Shown here: positions 1 to 7,100 of the stretch, piece by piece
Layout of the letters: each line of letters starts with the position of its first letter
Position numbering within the stretch: position 1 is the first letter of the stretch
Assembly: GCA_023511475.1 (NCBI GenBank)
Contig: JAIMBM010000094.1
Coordinates: 1-8,823, forward strand
Direction: 5' to 3'
Origin: Anaerolineae bacterium
GTDB taxonomy: Bacteria > Chloroflexota > Anaerolineae > SpSt-313
DNA length: 8,823 bases
Translations under genes and position numbers: made by a program
The notes under the pieces: generated by a model
The model's database searches: none
Told to the model about the DNA's origin: nothing
Seen by the model: only the letters and a program-made list of their open reading frames with translations

Positions 1-11
1 TTTTTTCCTTT

Positions 12-49
12 GGGTGGGGGGGGCCGGGGGGGGGTTGGGCGGCCGGGGG
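12..49 (+). repeat. Long G-run tract (G-quadruplex-capable)
   Basis: The tract has runs of 3, 8, 9 and 3 guanines separated by one to two bases (12-39), then a further run of 5 G at 45-49. This meets the usual four-run G-quadruplex pattern on the plus strand. It lies in non-coding DNA downstream of the last operon gene. The first bases are a T6 run, and long homopolymers at a window edge are also where assembly errors are common, so the exact run lengths should be treated with caution. Confidence 0.5.
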
Positions 50-78
50 ACACCCACCTTTTTCCTGGATCCCCGCCC

Positions 79-106
79 CCGCCGCGGCGAGAGCAGCGCG
101 CGGCGG
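79..106. repeat. GC hairpin downstream of operon
   Basis: An 8-bp all-GC stem (79-86 CCGCCGCG with 99-106 CGCGGCGG) closes a 12-base loop. It lies about 170 bases past the stop codon of the VTT gene in the operon's direction of transcription and directly next to the palindrome at 111-142. No T-tract follows on either strand, so it is not a classical intrinsic terminator, though it could slow RNA polymerase or protect a 3' end. Confidence 0.4.
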
Positions 107-110
107 CTCC

Positions 111-142
111 CCCCACTTTGCCGCTTCGGCCGCAAAGCGGGG
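111..142. repeat. Palindromic intergenic repeat, left copy
   Basis: Arm 111-121 (CCCCACTTTGC) pairs with 132-142 (GCAAAGCGGGG) with one A-C mismatch. Inside, a C-C mismatch at 122/131 is followed by a two-base-pair GC step closing a TTCG tetraloop (125-128), a C(UUCG)G loop, which is exceptionally stable in RNA. The same arm sequence forms the palindrome at 8747-8775 at the other end of the window. The element is followed by AAT-GCCCC (143-150), which could pair with the GGGG at 139-142 as an alternative hairpin. There is no poly-T, so this reads as a dispersed palindromic element or a non-canonical transcript end rather than a textbook terminator. Confidence 0.6.
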
Positions 143-276
143 AATGCCCCAGGGGTGGGGGCACTTACAGAGGCAAGCACGCCGGCGTTCTTCAAAGCTG
201 CCGCCTATCAGGGGTAGGGATGAGGGTCTCCGACGGGCGGCGGTTCAGCTCAGCGGGTGAGCGCGTCTCGCGCGGG
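143..276. other. Non-coding 3' flank of operon
   Basis: I see no gene here. There is a possible short hairpin TGCCCC/GGGGCA at 145-150 and 158-163, and a 5-bp GCGCG/CGCGC hairpin at 261-273 immediately after the VTT stop codon. Neither is followed by a T-run in the minus direction. A tRNA D-arm look-alike at 248-262 was considered and rejected. This is presumably the untranslated 3' end of the operon transcript. Confidence 0.4.
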
Positions 277-885
277 CTAGCGCGCCCCCAGGATCCCCAA
301 CAGCGAATCTATCCACCCCGCGCTCTGGGAACCCAGCCAGGCGATGACGAGGGCCTTGGCCGTCTTGCCCAGCCAGCAGGCGATGAGGAACCGCCAGACG
401 GGCATGTGCAGGGCGCCAGCGGTGACCCCCGCCAGGTCGAACAGGGGGTTGGGGATGGCCGAGAGCACGACGATGGTGGCAAACCCGTGCCGCTGCATCC
501 ACCCGCGCATCTGCTCGTAGCGGGCGCGGTTCTCGATGATGGCGCTGCCTCCGTACCCCGCCAGATAGCCCGTCAGCTCTCCCAGCGGCTCCCCTACGCC
601 AGCTACCAGCCCCGTGATGAGCGGGTTGAACGCTGTGCCCCCGGCAAATACCGCCAGCAGGCTTGGCACCGGCAGCAGTACGGTGGCGTTCCCGATGATG
701 CTGATCACAAAGATGCCCACGTACCCGTAGGCCGCGAACCGGGCCAGCTCCTCGCGGAACACGATGATCGACACGGTGATGCCAAGCGCGACGAGGATCG
801 CGACTACCCTCAGCACGATGGTACCCGGGCGCCTCTCGGGCGCCTCGACCGGAGGACCGGTCTCGGGCAAGGCGGTAGTCTCCAT
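277..885 (-). CDS. VTT/DedA (SNARE-associated) membrane protein
   Basis: A 202-residue integral membrane protein of the VTT (DedA/TVP38/SNARE-associated) superfamily. A short charged N-terminus is followed by a hydrophobic segment at about 22-43. The VTT core follows: hydrophobic stretch 54-80, then a Gly-rich re-entrant-type segment around 92-113 holding G96-x-G98-E-P-x-G102-E103 and Y107-x-x-G110. Further helices lie at about 135-158 with the Pro-Asn-Pro of residues 145-147, and at about 164-185 with a conserved-looking GK (173-174). Known family members move lipids, and some bacterial DedA proteins recycle undecaprenyl phosphate. Its place at the end of an operon that uses this carrier makes a related role plausible, but that is inference. 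The start ATG shares one base with the cyclophilin stop (TGATG), and GGAGG lies 4 nt upstream inside the end of the cyclophilin gene. The length is typical. Family assignment is fairly sure; substrate is unknown. Confidence 0.82.
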   Translation of the reverse strand: METTALPETGPPVEAPERRPGTIVLRVVAILVALGITVSIIVFREELARFAAYGYVGIFVISIIGNATVLLPVPSLLAVFAGGTAFNPLITGLVAGVGEPLGELTGYLAGYGGSAIIENRARYEQMRGWMQRHGFATIVVLSAIPNPLFDLAGVTAGALHMPVWRFLIACWLGKTAKALVIAWLGSQSAGWIDSLLGILGAR

Positions 886-1691
886 CAGCCCTCCGTTATC
901 CGGATCGTCACGATCCTGTCGCCGGGAGTGGTCGGGTTCTCATCGGGGTTACGGGGTGTGAGGCCTTCGGCCACGCCCATCCCCGCCACGACCCTGCCAA
1001 AGATGGTGTGCTGCCCGTTCAGCCAGGGGGCGGGGGCGTAGGTGATGAAGAACTGGCTCCCGTTGGTATCGGGGCCAGAGTTAGCCATAGCCAGAATCCC
1101 GGCACTATCAAACTTGAGCTCCGGGTCGATCTCATCCTCAAACTGGTACCCCGGCCCGCCGGCACCGGTGCCCGTCGGGTCGCCGCCCTGGGCCATAAAG
1201 CCCGGGAGGACGCGGTGGAAGGTCAGGCCGTCGTAGAACCCCTGCCGGGCCAGGAACACAAAGCTGTTGACCGTCTTGGGGGCACGATCGGCGAAGAGCT
1301 GGGCCACGATCTGGCCCCGATCGGTGACGATGGTCGCCGTGTAGGCCTTGCTCGTGTCAATGGTGAGGGGAGGAGGCTCCTGCCAGATGAGGGCAGCCGG
1401 GCTCGCCTGCGGGAGCGGCGTCTCTGCGGCCTCGGGAGCTGCCGTCGCAGTCGGCGCCGGCTGTGACGGGCGCGTCAGGCGGAAGACCAGCCAGGCCGCG
1501 CCAAACACCAGCAGAACGGCCAAGACGATCAGCCCGGCAAGGAGCCAAGGTCGCGCCCTGAGGCGCTGCCAGCGGCTCGGCGGCGCGGGCTTGAGGGCCG
1601 GCTTGGGCTGCGGCCCCTTCCGCGGGCGCTCACGGGGCCGGGCAGCCTGCGGGCGGCCGCGGCGAACTCTTTGCGTCTTCTTCTTGCTCAC
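885..1691 (-). CDS. Membrane-anchored cyclophilin-type peptidyl-prolyl isomerase
   Basis: A 268-residue cyclophilin that should catalyse cis-trans isomerisation of Xaa-Pro bonds outside the membrane. Residues 1-48 are very basic (many Arg, Lys, Pro), followed by one transmembrane helix at about 49-71 and a Pro/Ala/Thr-rich linker at about 73-108. The positive-inside rule puts the catalytic domain (about 115-268) outside. That domain keeps the family active site: F158-H159-R160 (equivalent to Arg55 of human CypA), F165, Q168-G169-G170-D171, N204, Q213-F214-F215, W223 and H228 of the WLNGQH segment. The start is GTG at 1691, favoured by a strong AGGAGG 4 nt upstream; starting there keeps the basic N-terminus. 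It lies 22 nt after the dehydrogenase gene and overlaps the next gene by one base. Cyclophilins are not usual members of polysaccharide operons. It may help fold exported or membrane proteins, but its targets cannot be read from the sequence. Confidence 0.93.
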   Translation of the reverse strand: MSKKKTQRVRRGRPQAARPRERPRKGPQPKPALKPAPPSRWQRLRARPWLLAGLIVLAVLLVFGAAWLVFRLTRPSQPAPTATAAPEAAETPLPQASPAALIWQEPPPLTIDTSKAYTATIVTDRGQIVAQLFADRAPKTVNSFVFLARQGFYDGLTFHRVLPGFMAQGGDPTGTGAGGPGYQFEDEIDPELKFDSAGILAMANSGPDTNGSQFFITYAPAPWLNGQHTIFGRVVAGMGVAEGLTPRNPDENPTTPGDRIVTIRITEG

Positions 1692-1695
1692 GTTG

Positions 1696-1701
1696 CCTCC
1701 T
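1696..1701 (-). promoter_or_regulatory. Strong ribosome binding site for the GTG start
   Basis: On the minus strand this reads AGGAGG, 4 nt before the GTG at 1691. It decides the start of the cyclophilin gene, for which there is no nearby ATG giving the full basic N-terminus. It sits in the 22-nt gap after the dehydrogenase stop codon. Confidence 0.75.
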
Positions 1702-1713
1702 CGTGCTCAGCCA

Positions 1714-3156
1714 TCATGGATCAAGGAGAGACGGGTGGACAGTAGCTTTGCCCTCGCAGGCCCGGTCACGCCCTCCCCGCGCAAGCCCCTCGGGCACCGG
1801 TGCCCCAAGGCGCACGATGTGCGGGCCTGCCAGACTGCGGGTCGCATTCACCGTGTCGATGATGAGCGGGGCCTCGCGGACGAGCCAGGCATAGTCATAG
1901 TCCGAGTGCCCGGCGACGATCACGATACAGTCGGCTGCGCGCACGCGCTCGAGGGTGAGGGGCTCGCTGTGCAGCTCGAGAGCAGGGCGGCAGAAAACAT
2001 CATCTCCGACCCGAAAGACCGGCGCATATGGGTCGTTGTAGCTGACCCGTGCCCCGGCGGCCAGCAGCAGCTCCACGATGCGGGCGGCCGGCGAGTTGCG
2101 GGCATCGTCCACATCCCGCTTGAATGTGACGCCGAGGAGGAGCACGTCCGCGCCGCGGAGTGGCTTCCCCAGCATGTTCAGTGCCTCCGCGACCCTGCCC
2201 ACGACATGGCGGGGCATGTCCTCGTTGACCTCAGCGGCAAGCTCGATAAAGCGCGTGCGAAAGTCATACTCGCGCGCCTTCCACGCCAGGTAGCAGGGAT
2301 CGACGGGGATACAGTGTCCGCCGACGCCCGGCCCCGGCGTGAAGGGCATGAACCCGAAGGGCTTGGTCGAGGCGGCGGCGATGACCTCCCAGATGTCGAT
2401 GCCCATCCGCTCGCAGAGCACGGCCAGCTCGTTCACCAGCGCGATGTTGACGCTGCGAAAAACGTTCTCCAGGAGCTTGCTCATCTCTGCCGCGCGCGCC
2501 GAAGAGACGACGCACACCTCCGCCGTCAGACAGCGCAGGAGTCGGGCGGCCAGCTCTGCGGAGGCGGGATCTACGCCCCCCACGACCTTGGGGGTGTTGC
2601 GCACTGTGTGCACGCGGTCGCCAGGGTTGATCCGCTCCGGAGAGAAGGCCAGGTAAAAGTCCCGTCCGGCCCGCAGCCCTGACCTCTCGAGGATCGGCTG
2701 CACTTCCTCCTCGGTAGTGCCAGGGTAGGTCGTGCTCTGGAGGATGACGAGTTGCCCCGGCTGCAGCCGCTCCGCGATGCCGGCTGCAGCCACACGGATG
2801 TACGAGAGGTCCGGGGCGCGCTGACGGTCGTACGGGGTCGGCACGCAGATGAAGGCGACGTCGACCTGACGCAGGGCTTCATAGTCGGCGGTGGCACTCA
2901 GGCGCCCCTCGGCACGCAGGGCGGCCACCTTGGAGGAGGGGACATCCCTCAGGTAGCTCTCGCCCCGGCCGATGGCCGCAACTCTCCCGGCATCCACGTC
3001 GACTCCCACGACCGGGAAGCCGACCTCGGCCAGGCCTACCGCGAGCGGCAGGCCCACATAGCCGAGGCCCATCACCGCGATGCGGGCCGTCGCCGCGTCG
3101 ATCCGCGCCTGCAGCTGCTCGAAACCTCGTGGCCCTGTGTCCATGCCCTGCCCCAT
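1714..3156 (-). CDS. wbpA: UDP-N-acetylhexosamine 6-dehydrogenase, WbpA type
   Basis: A 480-residue NAD-dependent enzyme of the UDP-glucose/GDP-mannose dehydrogenase family. It oxidises C6 of a UDP-sugar by a two-step, four-electron reaction, giving a uronic acid such as UDP-GlcNAcA. The Rossmann motif G30-L-G32-Y-V-G35 lies in the N-terminal NAD domain. STT-Y-PG-T at 141-147 and FSPER at 171-175 (Glu174) are in the expected places. The central domain holds E224-M-S-K227 and N231. The catalytic loop GPGVGGHC-IP-D spans 275-286, with the nucleophile Cys282. The C-terminal UDP-binding domain has TFK-DVDD-R-SP at 344-356. The wording of the 'KPFGF' and 'PGVGGHCIPVDP' regions resembles WbpA (UDP-GlcNAc dehydrogenase) more than UDP-glucose dehydrogenases; WecC (ManNAc) remains possible. 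All catalytic residues are intact. About 35 residues at the C-terminus (after about 445) are a non-conserved tail. It starts 6 nt after the WecA-like gene. Confidence 0.93.
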   Translation of the reverse strand: MGQGMDTGPRGFEQLQARIDAATARIAVMGLGYVGLPLAVGLAEVGFPVVGVDVDAGRVAAIGRGESYLRDVPSSKVAALRAEGRLSATADYEALRQVDVAFICVPTPYDRQRAPDLSYIRVAAAGIAERLQPGQLVILQSTTYPGTTEEEVQPILERSGLRAGRDFYLAFSPERINPGDRVHTVRNTPKVVGGVDPASAELAARLLRCLTAEVCVVSSARAAEMSKLLENVFRSVNIALVNELAVLCERMGIDIWEVIAAASTKPFGFMPFTPGPGVGGHCIPVDPCYLAWKAREYDFRTRFIELAAEVNEDMPRHVVGRVAEALNMLGKPLRGADVLLLGVTFKRDVDDARNSPAARIVELLLAAGARVSYNDPYAPVFRVGDDVFCRPALELHSEPLTLERVRAADCIVIVAGHSDYDYAWLVREAPLIIDTVNATRSLAGPHIVRLGAPVPEGLARGGRDRACEGKATVHPSLLDP

Positions 3157-3160
3157 TTCA

Positions 3161-3164
3161 CCTC
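3161..3164 (-). promoter_or_regulatory. RBS overlapping the upstream stop codon
   Basis: The minus strand reads TGAGGTGAAATG. The TGA stop of the WecA-like gene (3165-3163) overlaps the GAGG that would act as Shine-Dalgarno for the dehydrogenase ATG at 3156, with 4 nt spacing. A ribosome terminating on one gene is therefore placed on the start site of the next, which points to translational coupling. A second ATG four codons in (3144) is a weaker alternative start. Confidence 0.55.
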
Positions 3165-4176
3165 AGCTCTTGCCGGGCCTCGCCCTCGGGTGGACTTCCA
3201 GCCAGACGAGCGCCGCCAGCCCGGCGAGGGCGGCCAGGGCACCCGTCGCGTATCCATCGACCAGCGACGCCTGCGTCACATAGGTCCCAAGCATCCCGCA
3301 GGCGCTCGCCACCACCGTGAGCGTCAGCACCGCCTCGCGCGGAGTCAGGCCGAGGGCCACGAGCCGGTGCGAGGTGTGGTCCATTCCGGGCGTCGTCAGC
3401 GGGTTCAGCCCCCGGCGGAGCCTCGAGATGACCACCAGCGCCACGTCAAAGATAGGCAGGCCCAGCACCAGCACGGGCACCATCCACGTGATCACGTCCG
3501 AGTTGGCGGGGAAGCGCAGCTTGATCCCCACGGCTGCCAGCATAAAGCCCAGGAAAAGGGCGCCAGAGTCGCCCATAAAGATGGAAGCAGGGTTCACGTT
3601 ATAGATGAGAAAGCCGAGGCAGGCCCCCAGGAGCGCCGCCGCCAGGGCGCCCACCAGGTACTGACGGCTCATCGCAGCCAGCAGCAAAAAGTAGGCAGCA
3701 GCCACAGCGGCCGTGCTCCCGGCGAGGCCATCCATATTGTCCATCAGGTTGATGGCATTCGTGATCCCCACCACCCAGACGAACGTCACAACCACATCGA
3801 GGACGGGCTGGTGCAGCGCCTGCACCCGCACACCCGAAAGGATGAGCAGTCCTGCCGCCACAAGCTGCCCCATCAGCTTGGTCACAGCCCTCAGGCTCCG
3901 GCGGTCATCCCAGAGGCCGACCGCCGACACCAGGGTGGCACCGACAAAGATGCCCACCACCTGCCGGACGTAGAACCGATCGCCAAACAGAAGGAGCGCA
4001 ACGATAAAGGACAGGTAGATGGCAACACCGCCGAGCCGTGGCATCGTGGTGCGATGGATCTTGCGCTCACCCGGCCGGTCCACAAAGCCCCACCGCGAGC
4101 CGAGCTGACGGGCGAGGGGCGTGGCCGCCGCGGCGAGAAGGAGCGCGCTAGCCACGATGAGCAGATGTCCGGTCAT
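3163..4176 (-). CDS. WecA/TagO-type undecaprenyl-phosphate sugar-1-phosphate transferase
   Basis: A 337-residue polytopic enzyme of the MraY/WecA/TagO family (glycosyltransferase group 4). It transfers a HexNAc-1-phosphate from a UDP-sugar to undecaprenyl phosphate at the cytoplasmic face, starting a lipid-linked glycan. About eleven hydrophobic helices are visible, the usual number. The family motifs are present in order: K39-I-H and P46-R-L-G-G50 in the first cytoplasmic loop; the Mg-binding D90-D91; N143-L-M-D146-N-M-D149-G150; F200-M-G-D203-S-G205; Asp244; and D266-H267-T-S-H270-R in the last long loop, which corresponds to the His-rich loop of WecA/MraY. The absence of MurNAc-pentapeptide-specific context and the WecA-like spacing favour a HexNAc-phosphate donor over MraY. 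Its ATG overlaps the stop of the O-antigen-ligase-like gene (ATGA), and GGAGG lies 7 nt upstream. It supplies the primer for the neighbouring Wzy_C-type protein. Confidence 0.9.
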   Translation of the reverse strand: MTGHLLIVASALLLAAAATPLARQLGSRWGFVDRPGERKIHRTTMPRLGGVAIYLSFIVALLLFGDRFYVRQVVGIFVGATLVSAVGLWDDRRSLRAVTKLMGQLVAAGLLILSGVRVQALHQPVLDVVVTFVWVVGITNAINLMDNMDGLAGSTAAVAAAYFLLLAAMSRQYLVGALAAALLGACLGFLIYNVNPASIFMGDSGALFLGFMLAAVGIKLRFPANSDVITWMVPVLVLGLPIFDVALVVISRLRRGLNPLTTPGMDHTSHRLVALGLTPREAVLTLTVVASACGMLGTYVTQASLVDGYATGALAALAGLAALVWLEVHPRARPGKS

Positions 4177-7100
4177 GGCCTCGCCTCCGCCTTGATGGAT
4201 GCCTGGATCTCGGCGATGAGCTGGTCAAAGGCGGGCCGGTCCGCCTCTGGAGCCACCTCGCGGGCGGCCGTTGCCGCGGCCAGGGCATCCTCGAGCTGCC
4301 CTGCCTGCCGGTAGAGGAGCGTCAGGTTCTTCAGGCTGGCATAGTCCTGCGGGCGGATGTCGAGCACGCGCAGGTTCTCGCTGATCGCCTCGGGGACCAT
4401 CCCGAGCTGCGAGTAGACGTAGCCGAGCGCACTGTGTGCCAGCATTGAACGGGGATCCAAAGCCACTGCCTGCTCATAGTACTCGCGAGCCCGTGCCAGG
4501 TCTTTCTGGCGGGTGTAGTAGTCGCCCAGCAGCATGTAGGTCTGCGCGAAGCGGTCGTCCAACGCCAGCGATCGCTCGTAGGTAGCCAGCGACTCCTCGG
4601 GGCGCCCCATGTCGAGGAGCAGCTCGCCCCACTCGTTGAGGAGTACGACGTTGTGCGGGCTGAGCCGGTTTGCCTGTTCGTAGTAGCTCGCAGCCAGCGC
4701 CAGCTTCTCGGGCCGGGCTGCCTCCTCGCAGCTCTGCGCCCAGGTCCGGTAGAGCCGGGCCAGGTTCGCCGAGTGATCGGTGTTGAGGGGGTTGAGGTCC
4801 CTGGCTCGCTTCAGAACCCGCTCGGCCTCCAGGAAATGCTGCTCCCTGACCTGGGCATCCTCGACAATGCCCGTTTTCTCGAGGAGGGCCTTGCCGAGGA
4901 AGAGGTAGTAGTAGTCCTCCTCGGGAGCACAGGCGAGCGCCCGGTCATAGTAGTACATGGCCGCGTCGTAGTAGCGCCGGGCCATGGCGGCATCGGTGCG
5001 GCCACCGGTGAGGCTCTCGAACACGGGGCGATGAAAGCCGTCCCACCCCTGCTTGTAGTAGATGTCGGCCTGCACGACCCTGGCGTTGTGGCGTACGAGG
5101 AGCCCCGTCACCACGATCAAGGCGGGGTAGACCAGCACTGCCAGAAGCGGCTGCGCACAGAGCCGGTCCTTCTGCCACTGCGCCAGCGACCGCCCGCGGC
5201 CGGGCAGAAAGAGGCCAAGGACGGCCACGACCCCCAGGGCGAAAGCATAGTACCACAGGATCACGTTGCCCGCGTCCCTGCCGGGCTGCAGCCGCGACCC
5301 GTGCCACAGGCCGTAGCTGAGGCTGACGCCCAGCGCCACAGCCAGATAGCAGCCCAGGGCCTTCGGCCACCACCCGGACGGGGCGGAACGCCCGGCAGCG
5401 TGTTCGTCGTCCACGACGAGCACCGCTCCGAGCGTCAGGGTGAGCAGGAACACGGCCAGAATGCCGGGGGAGAAGAGCCGCTCGCCGCCGGGAACCCGGA
5501 TGGTTGTGAGGGAGAGCGCCACAGTCTCCAGCGCGCCCAGCTCACCCGCCGGATTCGTGCCATAGTTGTAGAAGAGGGTACCGAGGACGAGCCCGCACAC
5601 GAGGCCCGCAGCCACAGCGCCGGCGAGCGGCCAGCCCGCGCCATTCTCGCGCGAACCCCTCTGCGGTGGCCGGGGCTCGTGGCGCCGGCGTTTGCGCCTG
5701 TGCCCCTCGACCGGCTCAACCTGCACCGTGGTCGGCGACGGCTGCGAGGCACCCTCGGCGTCCAGCCGCCCACTGCCCAGGGTGAGGAGCACGGCCAGCC
5801 CGAGCCAGAAGTACAGGCGTGTCGCAGAGATGGCGATGCCAAAGTGAATCTCGACAAAGTGGCCCACGATCATCGCCAGGACGCCCGCCAGCGCCAGCTC
5901 CCGCTCGCCGAAGGACGCCGCCTCCTCTCCCTCCCGGCCACTGCTAAAGCCGGAGACGGCCAGGTACACAGCTACGCCCAGGATCATCCCGACCGGCACC
6001 CCAACCCCCGCAAAGCGGAGCGAGCCGTCGACCGCCAGCGGCACGAGCGCGCCCAGGACGGCCCCGCCAATGGCCAGGGCCAGGAACAGAGGCTCCTGCC
6101 AGGAGCCTCCCTTCGCCCGAGCCGGCAGGAAGCCCAGCCACCGTAGCCCGTACAGGAAGATGCTGATAAAGAGCCAGAAGTACACCAGGAAGCCGATCAC
6201 CCCCGTGGTGATCAGCGCGTCAAAGGCCTCATTGTGCGAGCGGTCAGGCGTGGCATGGCGCGATTCATAGTGCGCCAGGTCCGGGGGGTAGAATGGACTG
6301 TAGGCCACGTACATGGACTCCGGCCCGTAGCCGATCAGGGTTCGCAGGGGGTCGGCCTTCAGCATCTCGACGGCCCCCTCCCAGATCAGCACGCGTACGC
6401 GGCCGGTGCCGGTCTCCGTCTCAAAGACCTGCCCCAACCGCCCAAGGCCGGGCACGCTGCGCAACGGGGCCAGCGGACTGCGCGGCAGGTTGAACACGAC
6501 CAGGAACCCGGCTGCCAACAGCGCCTGCACCAGCCAGCTGAGCCACAGCCACCGGAACCCCCGGCGACCCAGCAGCATGGCCACATAGCCCCCCAGAAAC
6601 AACACAATCCCAAGGACGCCCAGCAGGGTTACCTGCCGGAGCGCTATCCCCAGGAGCACCGGCACGCCGACGAGCAACGGGCTCAGAAGGGCAAAAGCCA
6701 TCGCCTGTCCGACCTCGCGCCGTGAGAGCGCGCGCCGATCGGCGTGCGAGCGCCGCAGCGCCACCAGACACACTAGAGCAAAGACGTAGAACCCGCCGAG
6801 CAGGCCCAGCCAGGGGCCCCGGCTCTTGCTGAAGTATATGCTCAGAGCCTGCAGCGCCAGCGTAAAGGCACACACGCCACAGGCAAAGGCATCGCCCCGC
6901 GAAGCACCCTCCGGCTGCAGCAGCCGGGCAAAGCGGGCTACGAGGCGTGCGAGGGTGATAAAGAACGCCATGATGAGGTAGGCGGCGATAAAGATGGCGT
7001 TGCCCAGGTTGCCCGTCACGCGGTCCATGACGTCTCCGGCCCACGGCAGGGGATCCAGCCCGTAGTGCTGCAGCACCCCGTAGAGCGCCACGGGGAGGCT

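Noticed and set aside
79..163. Intrinsic (rho-independent) terminator for the operon
   Set aside because: Several strong hairpins exist, but none is followed by a T-run on the coding or opposite strand, so I list them as hairpins or repeats only.
239..310. tRNA-like stretch: GCTC-AGCGGGT-GAGC at 248-262 looks like a tRNA D-arm
   Set aside because: There is no matching acceptor stem at the right distance, no anticodon arm with a 7-base loop and no T-arm; position 8 is C, and the region runs into the VTT gene.
10..1041. Long plus-strand open frame (343 codons) across the left edge and the VTT and cyclophilin genes
   Set aside because: It is antisense to well-supported genes, is low in hydrophobic structure and rich in Arg/Gly/Pro/His, and begins inside homopolymer runs. 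Long antisense frames are expected at this GC content.
1348..6146. Plus-strand open frames of 444, 520 and 497 codons (1348-2682, 2752-4314, 4653-6146)
   Set aside because: Each lies opposite a gene with complete catalytic motifs. The translations are rich in His, Arg, Gln and Pro and show no recognisable domain, which is typical of GC-driven shadow frames.
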